From: Saccharopolyspora erythraea NRRL 2338
GTDB lineage: Bacteria; Actinomycetota; Actinomycetes; Mycobacteriales; Pseudonocardiaceae
DNA: 64,000 nt
NCBI RefSeq assembly: GCF_000062885.1
Contig: NC_009142.1
Coordinates: 992,001 to 1,056,000 of the forward strand
Direction: 5' to 3'
Each line of letters starts with the position of its first letter. Within the stretch, counting starts at the first letter, position 1. A program made the translations under genes and the position numbers. Below the pieces are notes generated by a model. The model made no database searches and had not been told where the DNA came from. It saw only the letters and a program-made list of their open reading frames with translations. Below, piece after piece: positions 9,329 to 18,198 of the stretch.

Positions 9329-9600
9329 ACGAGGGCTCACCAGGCCGCCCTCGTGGCGGCGCATGGCCCGACAGGGCGCGCGGCGGGCGTGAGGGGCGAC
9401 AGCCGTGCCTGCCGGATGCCAGGGCTGACAGGGCGCCCGTGAGGCGCGACAGCGTCCCCGACGAGAGGGCTGACAGGGCGCCCGGCGAACGAGGCCCGAC
9501 AGCGCTCGGCGCGCGCGGGCTGACAGCGCGCCCCGAGGCGAGGGCTGACAGCGCCCCGCCGACGCGAGGGCCGACAGGACGCCCTTTAACACACGGCCAA
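9329..9600. repeat. Degenerate direct-repeat array, period about 26 bp
   Basis: About eight diverged units share the core GGGCTGACAG(G/C)GCGCCC followed by a variable (A/G)GGCGA tail. Clear copies start near 9364, 9421, 9467, 9518, 9541 and 9568. The units run head to tail in the spacer between yidC and the sortase gene. No ORF here looks like protein. It resembles intergenic satellite DNA; function unknown. Confidence 0.6.
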
Positions 9601-9666
9601 CCCGAACCCGGCCGCCGACACGACGAAGGGGCCCGGCGGACGCCGGGCCCCGCCTGTCTCCGCTCG

Positions 9667-10320
9667 TCAGGCCACCGGGGTGGCGACGACTATGCGGTTC
9701 TCGTCGTAGCCGGTATCGCCGCCGACGTAGCGGCCGCCGCAGGTGACCAGCACCAGCCGGTGCGCCCCGCCCTGGCCGAACAGCTCGGCCGCGCGCTGGG
9801 GCAGGCTCTCCTTGTCCACTGTCACGATCTCCGACACGCGGTAGCGCCAGCTCCTGCCGTCGTCGTCGGCGACGGTGACCTCCTGCCCGGCCGAGCTGTC
9901 CCACAGCTCGGCGAACGGGCCGGTGGTGCCCTTCCAGTTCACGTGCCCGGCGAGGACCGTGGCGCCCTTCGGGGAGTCCAGCCCCGCGCCCCACCAGGTC
10001 GCTTCGGTGACCCCGTCGGGCACCGGCAGGGTCCCGGAGCGGTCGAGCTCCTTGCGCACCAGCTCCGCCGTGCCTCCTCGCGGCAGGCGGACGGTGCCCG
10101 GCGGTTGCCCGGCGGGGACGTGCACCGGCTGCGGCGGGAGGGCTTCCTCCGCGACGGGCGGCGGGGCGGGCCGTTCAGCGGCGGGAGCAGGCCCGGCTGC
10201 CAGCGGCCGCGGCTGCGTACCTCCGGAGAGCAGGGTGGTGGTGACCACGCCGACGACCGCCACCACCGCGACCACGCCCACCGCGAGCAGCGTGACCAGG
10301 CGACGCCTGCTGGGTCGCAC
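9667..10320 (-). CDS. Class F sortase
   Basis: A 217-residue membrane-anchored transpeptidase. It starts at GTG with GGAGG upstream. One N-terminal transmembrane helix (residues about 8-32) is followed by a proline-rich stalk (35-75) and a sortase barrel. Catalytic residues are visible: His126 in LAGHVNW, Cys194 in LVTCGG and Arg209 in ENRIVV. Class F sortases cleave LPXTG-like sorting signals and attach proteins to peptidoglycan outside the membrane. It starts 3 bases after the stop of the upstream wall-protein gene, so the two form an operon of enzyme and probable substrate. Class assignment rests on length, the His-Cys-Arg set and the single N-terminal anchor. Confidence 0.88.
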   Translation of the reverse strand: MRPSRRRLVTLLAVGVVAVVAVVGVVTTTLLSGGTQPRPLAAGPAPAAERPAPPPVAEEALPPQPVHVPAGQPPGTVRLPRGGTAELVRKELDRSGTLPVPDGVTEATWWGAGLDSPKGATVLAGHVNWKGTTGPFAELWDSSAGQEVTVADDDGRSWRYRVSEIVTVDKESLPQRAAELFGQGGAHRLVLVTCGGRYVGGDTGYDENRIVVATPVA

Positions 10321-10323
10321 GAC

Positions 10324-11751
10324 TCACCTCCGCCCGTTCGCCGAACCCGCCCGGCGGCGCAGCGCGAACCCGCCGAAGGCGGTCGCGACCAGCGCCAGCG
10401 CACCGGCGGCGAGCAGGCTCATCTCGCCGAACTCGACGGTCTCACCGGTGGGCGCGCCCGGGTCGCCTGCCGGGATGCGGATGGGCACGGTGGGGGTGTT
10501 CGCCTGGTTCGACAGGCTCAGCTCGAGCGTCTGGCCCGGCTGGAGGGTGCCCGCGACCGAAGGCGGGTTGGCCGCGTCGAACGCGTCCTCGTAGCCCTTG
10601 GCCGGTGCGACCTCGGTGATCACGATGTCCTGCGGCGTCTTGAGGTCCGGTACGGAGACCGTGCCGTCGGTGCCCGTGGTGACCACGGCGGGCTGCCCGT
10701 CCGGCCCGAGCAGCTCGGTGCCGTCCTGGCGCAGCGCGGGCTTGCCGTCGGCGGCGGTGATGCGAAGCGCGACGCCGGCGATGGCGGCCTGGCTCTCGGC
10801 GTCGACCTTGCCGACGTGCACGGCGCCAGGCGCGGTGACCGCCGTCGTGGCGTCCTCGATCGTGAGCTGCTTCTCGCCGCCGGTGGAGACCACGCGCTGG
10901 GTGCTGTCGGGCTGGTTGACCGCCTCCTGCACGTACGGCCGGTCGGCCGGGGCGGAGAGTACGCCGGTGATCTTGGGGTTCGGCCCGGTCGGCGTCACCT
11001 TCAGCGCCAGCGGCCCGCCGTCGGCGGGTGTGGTGACGGTGCCGTCCTCGGCCAGGCCCTCGACCTCGGCGTCGGTCGCGGTGAGCTTGACCGGGACATC
11101 GCCGACGCCCTTGCCGTCGGCGCGCTGCACGGTCAGCGTCCACTCGGCGGCCTGGCCGATGGTCTGGGGCTGCTCGGGGGCGGTGAGCCCGGCCTCCCAC
11201 GGACCGCGGTTGGCGACCGCCTCGTCTTGCAGCTCGGTGACCGCGTCCTTGACCTGCTGCGGGAGCTTGGCGAGGTGTCCCTCGACGTCGTAGCCGATGT
11301 CCTTGAACCCGCGGTCCGGGTTCAGATCGTCATGGCCTTCACGCGGAGCCGAGGTCCGCGAGTGCAGCAGGTGCGCCAGCGCCGCGGCCTTGTCGGCGTC
11401 CTGCGTGGTGCCGTAGCGAAGGAGGAGGTAGGAGATGTCGGCCGCGACGTCCTCGGCGATCGGCTCGCCCCACTTGGTCTTCAGCTCGTCGCCGGGCTTG
11501 TACTCCTCGCCGCTGCCGGGCGCGGTCAGCGCGAACTGCACGCACCAGACCTGACGGCCGTTGACGACGTAGGAGCCGAGCCAGTCGCGCTCCGGCTGCG
11601 GGTTTCCAACGTAGGGCTGACCGGGGCTGGTTTCGTGGCCGAGTCCTTCCTGCGGATCGGCCAGAGCAGCCCCTGGCGTCGCCAGGAGCGTCCCCCCTGC
11701 GAGCACGGCGGACCCCAGTACCGCCGTGACCAACTTCCTGAACGTGCGCAT
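10324..11751 (-). CDS. Cell-surface protein with thioester-like and SpaA-type domains, probable sortase substrate
   Basis: A 475-residue secreted protein. The ATG at MRTFRKLVTAVLG is chosen because GGAGC lies just before it and a signal peptide ending ALA-DP follows. Residues about 45-160 carry WCVQF and later YGTTQDADKAAALAHLLH, resembling the Cys and TQ pair of thioester adhesin domains. The middle holds Ig-like repeats and a SpaA/Cna-B-like domain (about VGKVDAESQAAIAGVALRI to VITEVAPAKGYED). The C-terminus has a hydrophobic helix (SLLAAGALALVATAFGGFAL) and RRRAG tail, the layout of a sorting signal. No LPXTG is seen; APTGE stands where it would be. Anchoring by the adjacent sortase is inferred. 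Confidence 0.8.
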   Translation of the reverse strand: MRTFRKLVTAVLGSAVLAGGTLLATPGAALADPQEGLGHETSPGQPYVGNPQPERDWLGSYVVNGRQVWCVQFALTAPGSGEEYKPGDELKTKWGEPIAEDVAADISYLLLRYGTTQDADKAAALAHLLHSRTSAPREGHDDLNPDRGFKDIGYDVEGHLAKLPQQVKDAVTELQDEAVANRGPWEAGLTAPEQPQTIGQAAEWTLTVQRADGKGVGDVPVKLTATDAEVEGLAEDGTVTTPADGGPLALKVTPTGPNPKITGVLSAPADRPYVQEAVNQPDSTQRVVSTGGEKQLTIEDATTAVTAPGAVHVGKVDAESQAAIAGVALRITAADGKPALRQDGTELLGPDGQPAVVTTGTDGTVSVPDLKTPQDIVITEVAPAKGYEDAFDAANPPSVAGTLQPGQTLELSLSNQANTPTVPIRIPAGDPGAPTGETVEFGEMSLLAAGALALVATAFGGFALRRRAGSANGRR

Positions 11752-11805
11752 GCGAGCTCCAGTCTCGGTCGCGGAAGACAAGGGGCGTCGCGGTGCTCGC
11801 TGCAT

Positions 11806-12202
11806 ACTTCGCTTTCCCCGAAGCGCTTACCCCTGGCAGTGAGCAAAGGACACCCGCCGTGATACTTCCGGTTACGGAACGTGTCTACAAGAGTCCATTC
11901 GGTTGATCGAAAGGAGCTACGGAGAGCAGCGGAGCGAACAGCGGATCGACGTCTGTCGTCGCCCGTTCAGCCGCAGGTGAGCGCTGGTTCCGACGGATTC
12001 CGGTCACATGCCGCAACGGGAGTCCGAGGTTGGCGACGCAACGTGATCGTTACGCGCGTCCAAACCGATACGGGGTAGTTTTGCAACGCGGTGGGGCGCG
12101 CGTGCCGATCGAGAGTAAAGTCTGCTTTACCCGACTCGGGAACTGATCGGTGGGTCCGATCGTTGGTACCGGTGACGGCGCAAACACGCCCAGGAGGATG
12201 AG
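11806..12202. promoter_or_regulatory. Divergent regulatory spacer between the wall-protein and Bax-inhibitor genes
   Basis: About 400-450 bases without a convincing gene. It contains the inverted repeat GTAAAG-N4-CTTTAC at 12115-12130, an operator-like palindrome about 75 bases before the rightward start, and a TAGTTT (-10-like) at about 12076-12081. The leftward promoter is not clear. Confidence 0.45.
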
Positions 12203-13000
12203 TTGCGCACAACGAGCAACCCCGCGTTCAAGAACCTGCCGACGACCGGCGGGTACGCGAACTTCAACCACGGCCAGGGACAGGGCGGCTACGGCACCCC
12301 CTTCGGCCAGGCGCCGGCTGCGCCGCCGCAGACCGCGCGTCCGATGACCATCGACGACGTGGTCACCAAGACCGCCATCACCCTCGCGCTCGCGGTGGTC
12401 ACCGGTGCGGCGACCTACCTGATGGGTCCGGCCGCGCTCGGGCTCGCGCTGCCCGCGGCGATCATCGGGCTGGTGCTGGCGATGGTCGTCATCTTCAAGA
12501 AGAAGGTCAGCCCGGCGCTGATCATCGCCTACTCGGCGGTCGAGGGTGTGTTCCTCGGCGGTATCAGCTACCTGTTCGCGATGCTGGTCGGCAACCCCGG
12601 CATCGTCATGCAGGCCATCGCGGGCACCATGGGTGTCTTCGCGGCGATGCTGGTGGTCTACAAGACCGGTGCGATCCGTGTCACGCCGAAGCTGACCAAG
12701 TGGATCATCGGCGCGGTCGCCGGTGTCGCGGTGCTCATGCTGGTCAACCTGATCGCGAGCTTCTTCGTGTCAGGTGGCCTGGGGCTGCGCGACGGCGGTG
12801 CTCTGGCGATCGGCTTCAGCCTGCTGTGCATCGGCATCGCGGCGTTCAGCTTCCTGCTGGACTTCGACGCCGCCGACCAGGCCATCAAGGGCGGCGTGGA
12901 CGCCAAGTTCGCGTGGTACATCGCCTTCGGCCTGATGACCACGCTGGTGTGGCTGTACCTGGAGATCCTGCGGCTGCTGTCGTACTTCCAGAACGACTAG
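12203..13000 (+). CDS. Bax inhibitor-1/YccA family membrane protein
   Basis: A 265-residue polytopic protein starting at TTG, with AGGAGG six bases upstream fixing the start. A 45-residue glycine/glutamine-rich cytoplasmic N-terminus (GQGQGGYGTPFG) precedes seven hydrophobic helices in the BI-1-like pattern (PF12811, YccA-like), ending in LRLLSYFQND. Bacterial BI-1 proteins are pH-sensitive calcium-leak channels in known structures; the in vivo role in actinobacteria is unsettled. It is a single-gene unit closed by a terminator and follows a divergent spacer. Confidence 0.85.
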   Translation: MRTTSNPAFKNLPTTGGYANFNHGQGQGGYGTPFGQAPAAPPQTARPMTIDDVVTKTAITLALAVVTGAATYLMGPAALGLALPAAIIGLVLAMVVIFKKKVSPALIIAYSAVEGVFLGGISYLFAMLVGNPGIVMQAIAGTMGVFAAMLVVYKTGAIRVTPKLTKWIIGAVAGVAVLMLVNLIASFFVSGGLGLRDGGALAIGFSLLCIGIAAFSFLLDFDAADQAIKGGVDAKFAWYIAFGLMTTLVWLYLEILRLLSYFQND

Positions 13001-13076
13001 CGGCCGGCTGACCGCCGGCGGTCGGCGTGGTCGCGATTGCGGCTGGCTGGTGCCGGCGGTAGCAACCAGGCGGTTC

Positions 13077-13114
13077 GAGGCGCCGTCCTCCGCAAGGAGG
13101 GCGGCGCCTCGTTT
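13077..13114 (+). terminator. Rho-independent terminator after the BI-1 gene
   Basis: A 15-base stem from GAGGCGCCGTCCTCC to GGAGGGCGGCGCCTC with a GCAA loop and one wobble pair, followed by GTTT. Confidence 0.85.
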
Positions 13115-13378
13115 GTGTATATCGGGCCTTGTTTTTCTCTATCCGGCCTTGTTCGGGGCGGGCGAGGTGGTGCGCGTGCGCACGTGCGGACTCTTCTTCA
13201 TCAGGCAGGCTTTCCTTGGTGGCGCGAGCCCTTTCAGACACTGCCGCGTCTGTCTTGTCGTCGTGAGGCCAGTCTTCGTCTTGCGGACCTTGGTTTCGGG
13301 GCCAGGAGCAACGTTGTGCCGGACCGGATGGGAGCTTGCGGCTTGGCGGCGGCTGGCCGTGGTAGTTCCGAGAGCGCG

Positions 13379-13910
13379 TGCCGCGTGTCCCGGACACGCC
13401 CCGGCGTGTCCGGCCTGCCGACGAGCGCGAGTGCCGCGCGCCGCCGACACACCCCGGAGTGACCGCCCCGCCGACCAAGCGCGAACGCCCCGCCCCCGAC
13501 ACGGCGGGGCGTGTCTGACCTGTCGACGAATCCCGAGTGCCGCGACTCCCTGACACGCGCCTGCGTGTCGGGCCTGCTGGCAAGCGCCGAGTGCTGCGTG
13601 TTGCCGACTCGCGCCCGCGTGTTGGAGCTGCTGACGAAGAGCGGGGTGCCGCGCGCCTCGACATGCCATCGGCGTGTCCACCCGCCGATCCGCGCCTGAG
13701 TGTCCGACCGCAGCGGTCCGACACTCAGGCGCGTGTCAGGAAGCCGAGCACCGAGCACCCCGTGTCGCCGACACGCCCCGGCGTGTCCGACCTGCCGGTG
13801 AGGGCCGAGCGCAGCGTTGCCCGACGCGCCCCGGCGCGTCGGACCCGCCGACGAGCGCGAGTGCCGCGCGCCGCCGACACGCCGTCCGCGTGTCGGCCCA
13901 GGCCCCGCAG
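13379..13910. repeat. Tandem array of about nine 53-bp units, each with a palindrome
   Basis: Units start near 13379, 13431, 13485, 13537, 13591, 13646, 13754, 13810 and 13861. Each holds arms GACACG / CGTGTC around a 5-6-base variable centre, then a conserved linker like CTGCCGACGAGCGCGA and GTGCCGCG. The unit at about 13832-13850 reads GACGCGC / GCGCGTC, where both arms changed together. The sixth unit is expanded and carries a longer palindrome CTGAGTGTCCGACCG / CGGTCCGACACTCAG (13697-13729). Short frames here are not protein-like. The spacer lies between two converging genes; function unknown. Confidence 0.75.
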
Positions 13911-13992
13911 GCGTCCGCTCGAGTACGTGGAACGGCCGCCCGCAGGCCCCGGCTGGAGTCCCGCCGAGGCGCACCCAAGCCCCCCACACGCC

Positions 13993-14028
13993 GCAGCGCC
14001 CGGCCCCCTGCGGGGAACCGGGCGCTGC
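13993..14028 (-). terminator. GC-rich terminator hairpin after the thiolase gene
   Basis: An 11-bp stem GCAGCGCCCGG / CCGGGCGCTGC lies 18 bases downstream of the thiolase stop. It lacks a T-run, as is common in actinobacteria. Confidence 0.6.
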
Positions 14029-14046
14029 GCGTGACCGGGCCGGTCG

Positions 14047-15267
14047 TCAGCTCAGGCGCTCGACGACCATGGCCATGCCCTGGCCGCCGCCGACGCACAT
14101 GGTCTCCAGGCCGAACTGCTTGTCGTGCCACTGCAGCGAGTTCAGCAGCGTCGTCGTGATGCGGGCACCGGTCATGCCGAAGGGGTGGCCGACGGCGATG
14201 GCGCCACCGTTGACGTTCACCTTCTCCAGCGGGATGCCCAGGTCCTGGTAGGACGGGATGACCTGCGCGGCGAACGCCTCGTTGATCTCCACCAGGTCGA
14301 TGTCGCCGACCGACAGGCCCGCGCGCGCCAGGGCCTGCTTGGACGCCTCCACCGGGCCAAGCCCCATGATCTCCGGCGAGAGGCCCGAAACACCGGTCGA
14401 GACGATCCGCGCGAGCGGCGTCAGGCCGAGCTGCCTGGCCTTGGTGTCGCTCATGATCACCACGGCTGCGGCGCCGTCGTTGAGCGGGCAGCAGTTGGCC
14501 GCGGTGATCCGGCCGTCCGGGCGGAACACCGGCTTGAGGCCCGCGACGCCCTCCTTGGTCACCCCGGCGCGCGGACCGTCGTCGGCGTCGACGACCTTGC
14601 CCGACGGCGTGGTGACCGGCACGATCTCCCGCGCCCAGAACCCGTTGGCGATGGCCTTCTCCGCGAGGTTCTGCGACCGCACGCCGAAGTCGTCCATCTC
14701 GTCGCGGCTGATCCCCTTGAGCCGCGCCAGGTTCTCGGCGGTCTGGCCCATCGGGATGTAGACGTCGGGGAGGGCGTCGAACTCGCGCGGGTCGGTCCAG
14801 GAGTCCGCGCCCTGCTCGGCGGTGCGCTGCGTGCGCTCCTGGGCGTCGTCGAACAGCGGGTTGCGGGTGTCCTCCAGCGAGTCGGAGTTGCCCTTGGCGA
14901 AGCGCGAGACCATCTCCACGCCCGCGCTGATGAACACGTCGCCCTCACCGGCCTTGATCGCGTGCAGCGCCATCCGCGTGGTCTGCAAGCTGGAGGAGCA
15001 GTACCGGGTGACGGTGGTGCCGGGCAGGTGGTCGTAGCCGAGCAGCACCGACACCACCCTGGCCATGTTGAAGCCCTGCTCGCCGCCGGGCAGACCGCAG
15101 CCCAGCATCAGGTCGTCGATGTCGGACGGGTCCAGCTCGGGAACCTTGTCCAGCGCCGCGCGGACGATCTGCGCCGTCAGGTCGTCCGGTCGGACGTCCA
15201 CCAGCGACCCCTTGCCCGCGCGGCCGATGGGGGAGCGTGCGGTGGCGACGATCACTGCTTCGGTCAT
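14047..15267 (-). CDS. Acetyl-CoA C-acyltransferase (thiolase, FadA type)
   Basis: A 406-residue thiolase; the start [15 protein letters not shown] has AGGAG nine bases upstream. It catalyses thiolytic cleavage of 3-ketoacyl-CoA in fatty-acid beta-oxidation, or the reverse condensation. Active-site residues are visible: Cys90 ([10 protein letters not shown]), His361 (GHPFG, where GHPIG/GHPLG is usual) and Cys391 ([11 protein letters not shown] context). It lies next to the SGNH hydrolase gene on the same strand, as fadA3 (Rv1074c) does next to Rv1075c in M. tuberculosis. The exact chain-length preference cannot be read from sequence. Confidence 0.92.
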   Translation of the reverse strand: MTEAVIVATARSPIGRAGKGSLVDVRPDDLTAQIVRAALDKVPELDPSDIDDLMLGCGLPGGEQGFNMARVVSVLLGYDHLPGTTVTRYCSSSLQTTRMALHAIKAGEGDVFISAGVEMVSRFAKGNSDSLEDTRNPLFDDAQERTQRTAEQGADSWTDPREFDALPDVYIPMGQTAENLARLKGISRDEMDDFGVRSQNLAEKAIANGFWAREIVPVTTPSGKVVDADDGPRAGVTKEGVAGLKPVFRPDGRITAANCCPLNDGAAAVVIMSDTKARQLGLTPLARIVSTGVSGLSPEIMGLGPVEASKQALARAGLSVGDIDLVEINEAFAAQVIPSYQDLGIPLEKVNVNGGAIAVGHPFGMTGARITTTLLNSLQWHDKQFGLETMCVGGGQGMAMVVERLS

Positions 15268-15460
15268 GGGGAACTCCTTCGTACGCCGAGAAGTGGCACT
15301 GCGTGTCGTTGGGCTCGGTGGAGTCACTGTATGTCCGCGACGACCATATTCGCGGTGATGCCCGTCACGGGCAATGCCCCGACCGACCGTTAAGTATGGA
15401 CACAGGCGCGCCGTACCGGCGAGACCGACGCGGGTGGCTCGCGCAGCCGGCCGTCCCGGC

Positions 15461-16393
15461 TCAGCTCTCGGTGTCCGTGCGGCTCCTCAACCTGCGGTTG
15501 AGCCGCGCGACGATGCGGCTGGTCGGCCGCCTGGCCTCCGCCGCCGCGGACCGCGTGGGCGCGGTCGGCAGCGGCCCGCCCGCCCACTCGCCGAGCGCCG
15601 CGCACACCGCGGGCAGCAGGATCTCGGCAGCCGCCTGGTAGCCGGCGGCCGACGGGTGGAAGCGGTCCGGGCTGAAGAACTCGGCCGGCCTGGCGAGGAA
15701 CTCCGGCGACAGCAGGTCCGCCAACGGCACCGCGTGCCCACCGTTGGCCTCGACCTCCCGGCGCTGGGCGCGGCCCAGGGCGAGGCTCCACGAGCTCGCG
15801 AGCGACCGCAGCGGCTGCGGGATGGGACGGATCGAACCGAGATCGGGGCAGGTGCCGACGACCACCGCCACCCCGGCCTCGGTCAGCCGCCGGACCTCGG
15901 TGCCGAGCATCTCGGCGCAGGTCGAGACCGACAGCCGGGACGTGACGTCGTTGGCCCCGATGATCACCAGCGCCAGCCGCGGCGGTTGCGGCAGCAGCGC
16001 GTCGACCTGGGCGTGCAGCTCCTGGGACGTCGTGCCGACGATCGCGTGTGTGCGCAGGGACACCGGCCGGTCCAGCTCGGCGGCCAGCCCGCGCGCGATC
16101 AGCACGCTGAGCAGCTCGTCCGGGAAGTTCACGCCCAGACCGGCCGCCGCGGAGTCGCCCAGGACCGCGAGGTCGAGCGGCTGCGCGCCTTCGGGCAGTT
16201 CCGAGCGGGGCACCGGGCCGACGCCTTCGGGCAGGTGGATGCCGTCCGCGCGCAGCGGCATGTTCGACGGCGGGCCGATCACCCGCCTGGCGTAGCGGGA
16301 CTGGCCGTTCAGCAGTCCCCACGCCGCCCCGGAAAGCCCGCCCGCGGTCCCGGCGGCCAGCATGGCGAGTCGAAGCGCTCTCAGCGCGATCAT
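15461..16393 (-). CDS. SGNH/GDSL-family hydrolase, secreted or membrane-anchored
   Basis: A 310-residue esterase-fold protein. The start MIALRALRLAM follows GGGGAGG and gives an N-terminal hydrophobic segment of about 20 residues (signal or anchor). SGNH blocks are present: LAVLGDSAAAGLG (Ser nucleophile), IIGANDV (Gly/Asn block) and DRFHPSAAGY (Asp-x-x-His). Substrates are probably ester or acetyl groups outside the membrane, but none is indicated. The last 30 residues are basic. It matches Rv1075c in position and type. Confidence 0.88.
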   Translation of the reverse strand: MIALRALRLAMLAAGTAGGLSGAAWGLLNGQSRYARRVIGPPSNMPLRADGIHLPEGVGPVPRSELPEGAQPLDLAVLGDSAAAGLGVNFPDELLSVLIARGLAAELDRPVSLRTHAIVGTTSQELHAQVDALLPQPPRLALVIIGANDVTSRLSVSTCAEMLGTEVRRLTEAGVAVVVGTCPDLGSIRPIPQPLRSLASSWSLALGRAQRREVEANGGHAVPLADLLSPEFLARPAEFFSPDRFHPSAAGYQAAAEILLPAVCAALGEWAGGPLPTAPTRSAAAEARRPTSRIVARLNRRLRSRTDTES

Positions 16394-16725
16394 GCCTCCC
16401 CCTTCACCGGACGCGAACCACCCGCACCGCTCGGTGCGCTCACCATGGAAGACGCCGCAGGTGCGAAATTCGTTCCCGAAGTAAGTGTCGTGACAGTTCT
16501 GCACGATGTTGCGCGCGCCGCACCACGCAGTCCCCGACCGACGCCGACGACCGCCCGATCGCCCCGCCGCTGCCCGCCCGATCCTCGCCCCGCGGCCCAG
16601 CGCGCAGCCGGTTCCTGCCGTACCGTTCCCCGACCGCGTGGTGTCGCGGGCGCGTTAACGGCGGTACAACCAGGTGCGATTAGGCTCCGCAGCACGGACG
16701 CGAGATGAAGGGTGAGGATCCCCGC
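16394..16725. promoter_or_regulatory. Divergent spacer between SGNH hydrolase and cbs
   Basis: About 330 bases without a gene (lipU, which sits here in M. tuberculosis, is absent). A TAGGCT at 16681-16686 is a plausible -10 for cbs, with TTAACG upstream at 16655-16660 at a rather long 20-base spacing. No S-adenosylmethionine or cobalamin riboswitch pattern is apparent. Confidence 0.35.
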
Positions 16726-18093
16726 GTGGACTACGTCGAGCACATCGCCGATCTGGTGGGCAACACTCCGTTGGTACGGCTGAACTCGCTGGCCAAGGGG
16801 GCGACCCCCGTCTTGGCCAAGGTCGAGTACATGAACCCCGGCGGCAGCGTGAAGGACCGCATCGCGCTGCGGATGGTGGAGGCGGCCGAGGCCTCCGGCG
16901 AGCTCCGGCCGGGCGGCACGATCGTCGAGCCCACCTCCGGCAACACCGGCGTGGGGCTTGCGATGGTCGCCCAGCGCAAGGGCTACCGGTGCGTCTTCGT
17001 CTGCCCGGACAAGGTCAGCGAGGACAAGCGCAACGTGCTCGCGGCGTACGGGGCCGAGGTGGTGGTCTGCCCGACGGCGGTCCCGCCGGAGCACCCGGAC
17101 TCCTACTACAGCGTCTCCGACCGCCTGGTCACCGAGATCGACGGCGCCTGGAAGCCCAACCAGTACGCGAACCCGGCCAACCCCGAGTCGCACTACCACT
17201 CCACCGGCCCCGAGATCTGGCGCCAGACCGAGGGCCGGGTCACCCACTTCGTCGCCGGCATCGGCACCGGTGGCACGATCTCGGGCACCGGCCGCTACCT
17301 CAAGGAGGTCTCCGACGGTCGGGTGCAGATCATCGGCGCCGACCCGGAGGGTTCGGTGTACTCCGGCGGTGTCGGCCGCCCGTACCTGGTCGAGGGCGTG
17401 GGCGAGGACTTCTGGCCGGACACCTACGACCGCGACATCTGCGACCAGATCGTGGCCGTCTCCGACGCCGACTCCTTCCACGTCACGCGCGACCTGGCCC
17501 GCGAGGAGGCCCTGCTGGTGGGCGGCTCCTGCGGGATGGCGGTGGCGGCGGCGCTGAAGATCGCCGAGACCACCGGCCCCGACGACGTCATCGTCGTGCT
17601 GCTGCCCGACGGCGGCCGCGGCTACCTCACCAAGGTCTTCAACGACTCCTGGATGGCCTCCTACGGCTTCCTCTCGCCCGACCACGCCGGCGGCTCGGTC
17701 GGCGACGTGCTGCGCCGCAAGGACGGCACGATCCCCGAGCTCGTGCACGTGCACCCGAACGAGACGGTCGCCGAGGCGGTGGCGATCCTGCGCGAGTTCG
17801 GCGTCTCGCAGATGCCGGTCGTCAACGCCGAGCCCCCGGTGATGGCGGCCGAGGTCGCGGGCGCGGTCAACGAGCGCGACCTCCTCGACGCGCTGTTCGC
17901 CGGCCGCGCGAATCTGGCCGACCGGGTCGAGCTGCACATGTCCCCGCCGTTGCCGACCATCGGCGCGGGGGAGGAGATCAGCTCCGCGATGGGCGCGCTA
18001 ACCAACGCCGACGGCGCCATGGTGCTCATCGACGGGAAGCCGGCCGGTGTGGTGACCCGCCAGGATGTGCTCGGTTTCATCGCCGGAAGATGA
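16726..18093 (+). CDS. cbs: Cystathionine beta-synthase with C-terminal CBS domain pair
   Basis: A 455-residue PLP enzyme condensing serine and homocysteine to cystathionine, the first step of reverse transsulfuration. The GTG start (MDYVEHIADLVGNTPLVRLNS) is preferred because it matches the mycobacterial N-terminus and follows GGGTGAGG; an upstream ATG would add 7 residues. PLP lysine is Lys43 in NPGGSVKDR, with the SGNTG loop and GTGGTISG phosphate loop following. Two CBS modules fill residues about 335-455. The gene order cbs-pra-metB is conserved with mycobacteria, here interrupted by an IS element before metB. Confidence 0.93.
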   Translation: MDYVEHIADLVGNTPLVRLNSLAKGATPVLAKVEYMNPGGSVKDRIALRMVEAAEASGELRPGGTIVEPTSGNTGVGLAMVAQRKGYRCVFVCPDKVSEDKRNVLAAYGAEVVVCPTAVPPEHPDSYYSVSDRLVTEIDGAWKPNQYANPANPESHYHSTGPEIWRQTEGRVTHFVAGIGTGGTISGTGRYLKEVSDGRVQIIGADPEGSVYSGGVGRPYLVEGVGEDFWPDTYDRDICDQIVAVSDADSFHVTRDLAREEALLVGGSCGMAVAAALKIAETTGPDDVIVVLLPDGGRGYLTKVFNDSWMASYGFLSPDHAGGSVGDVLRRKDGTIPELVHVHPNETVAEAVAILREFGVSQMPVVNAEPPVMAAEVAGAVNERDLLDALFAGRANLADRVELHMSPPLPTIGAGEEISSAMGALTNADGAMVLIDGKPAGVVTRQDVLGFIAGR

Positions 18094-18198
18094 CGAGTTG
18101 TTACGTATCGGCACTACTCTGCTCAACGATCGGCTAGCGTGTGTGATCGCACGCCCCCGACCTTTGCTTTTCCATGCCTTAGGGAGTTAGGAAGCCCG

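Noticed and set aside
9286-11862. 858-codon plus-strand frame over the sortase region
   Set aside because: It crosses the repeat array and is antisense to the sortase and wall protein; composition is not protein-like.
13379-13910. CRISPR array
   Set aside because: Units are diverged along their whole length, there are no exact repeats with unique spacers and no cas genes nearby.
16394-16725. SAM or cobalamin riboswitch upstream of cbs/metB
   Set aside because: No conserved core elements were visible in the spacers.
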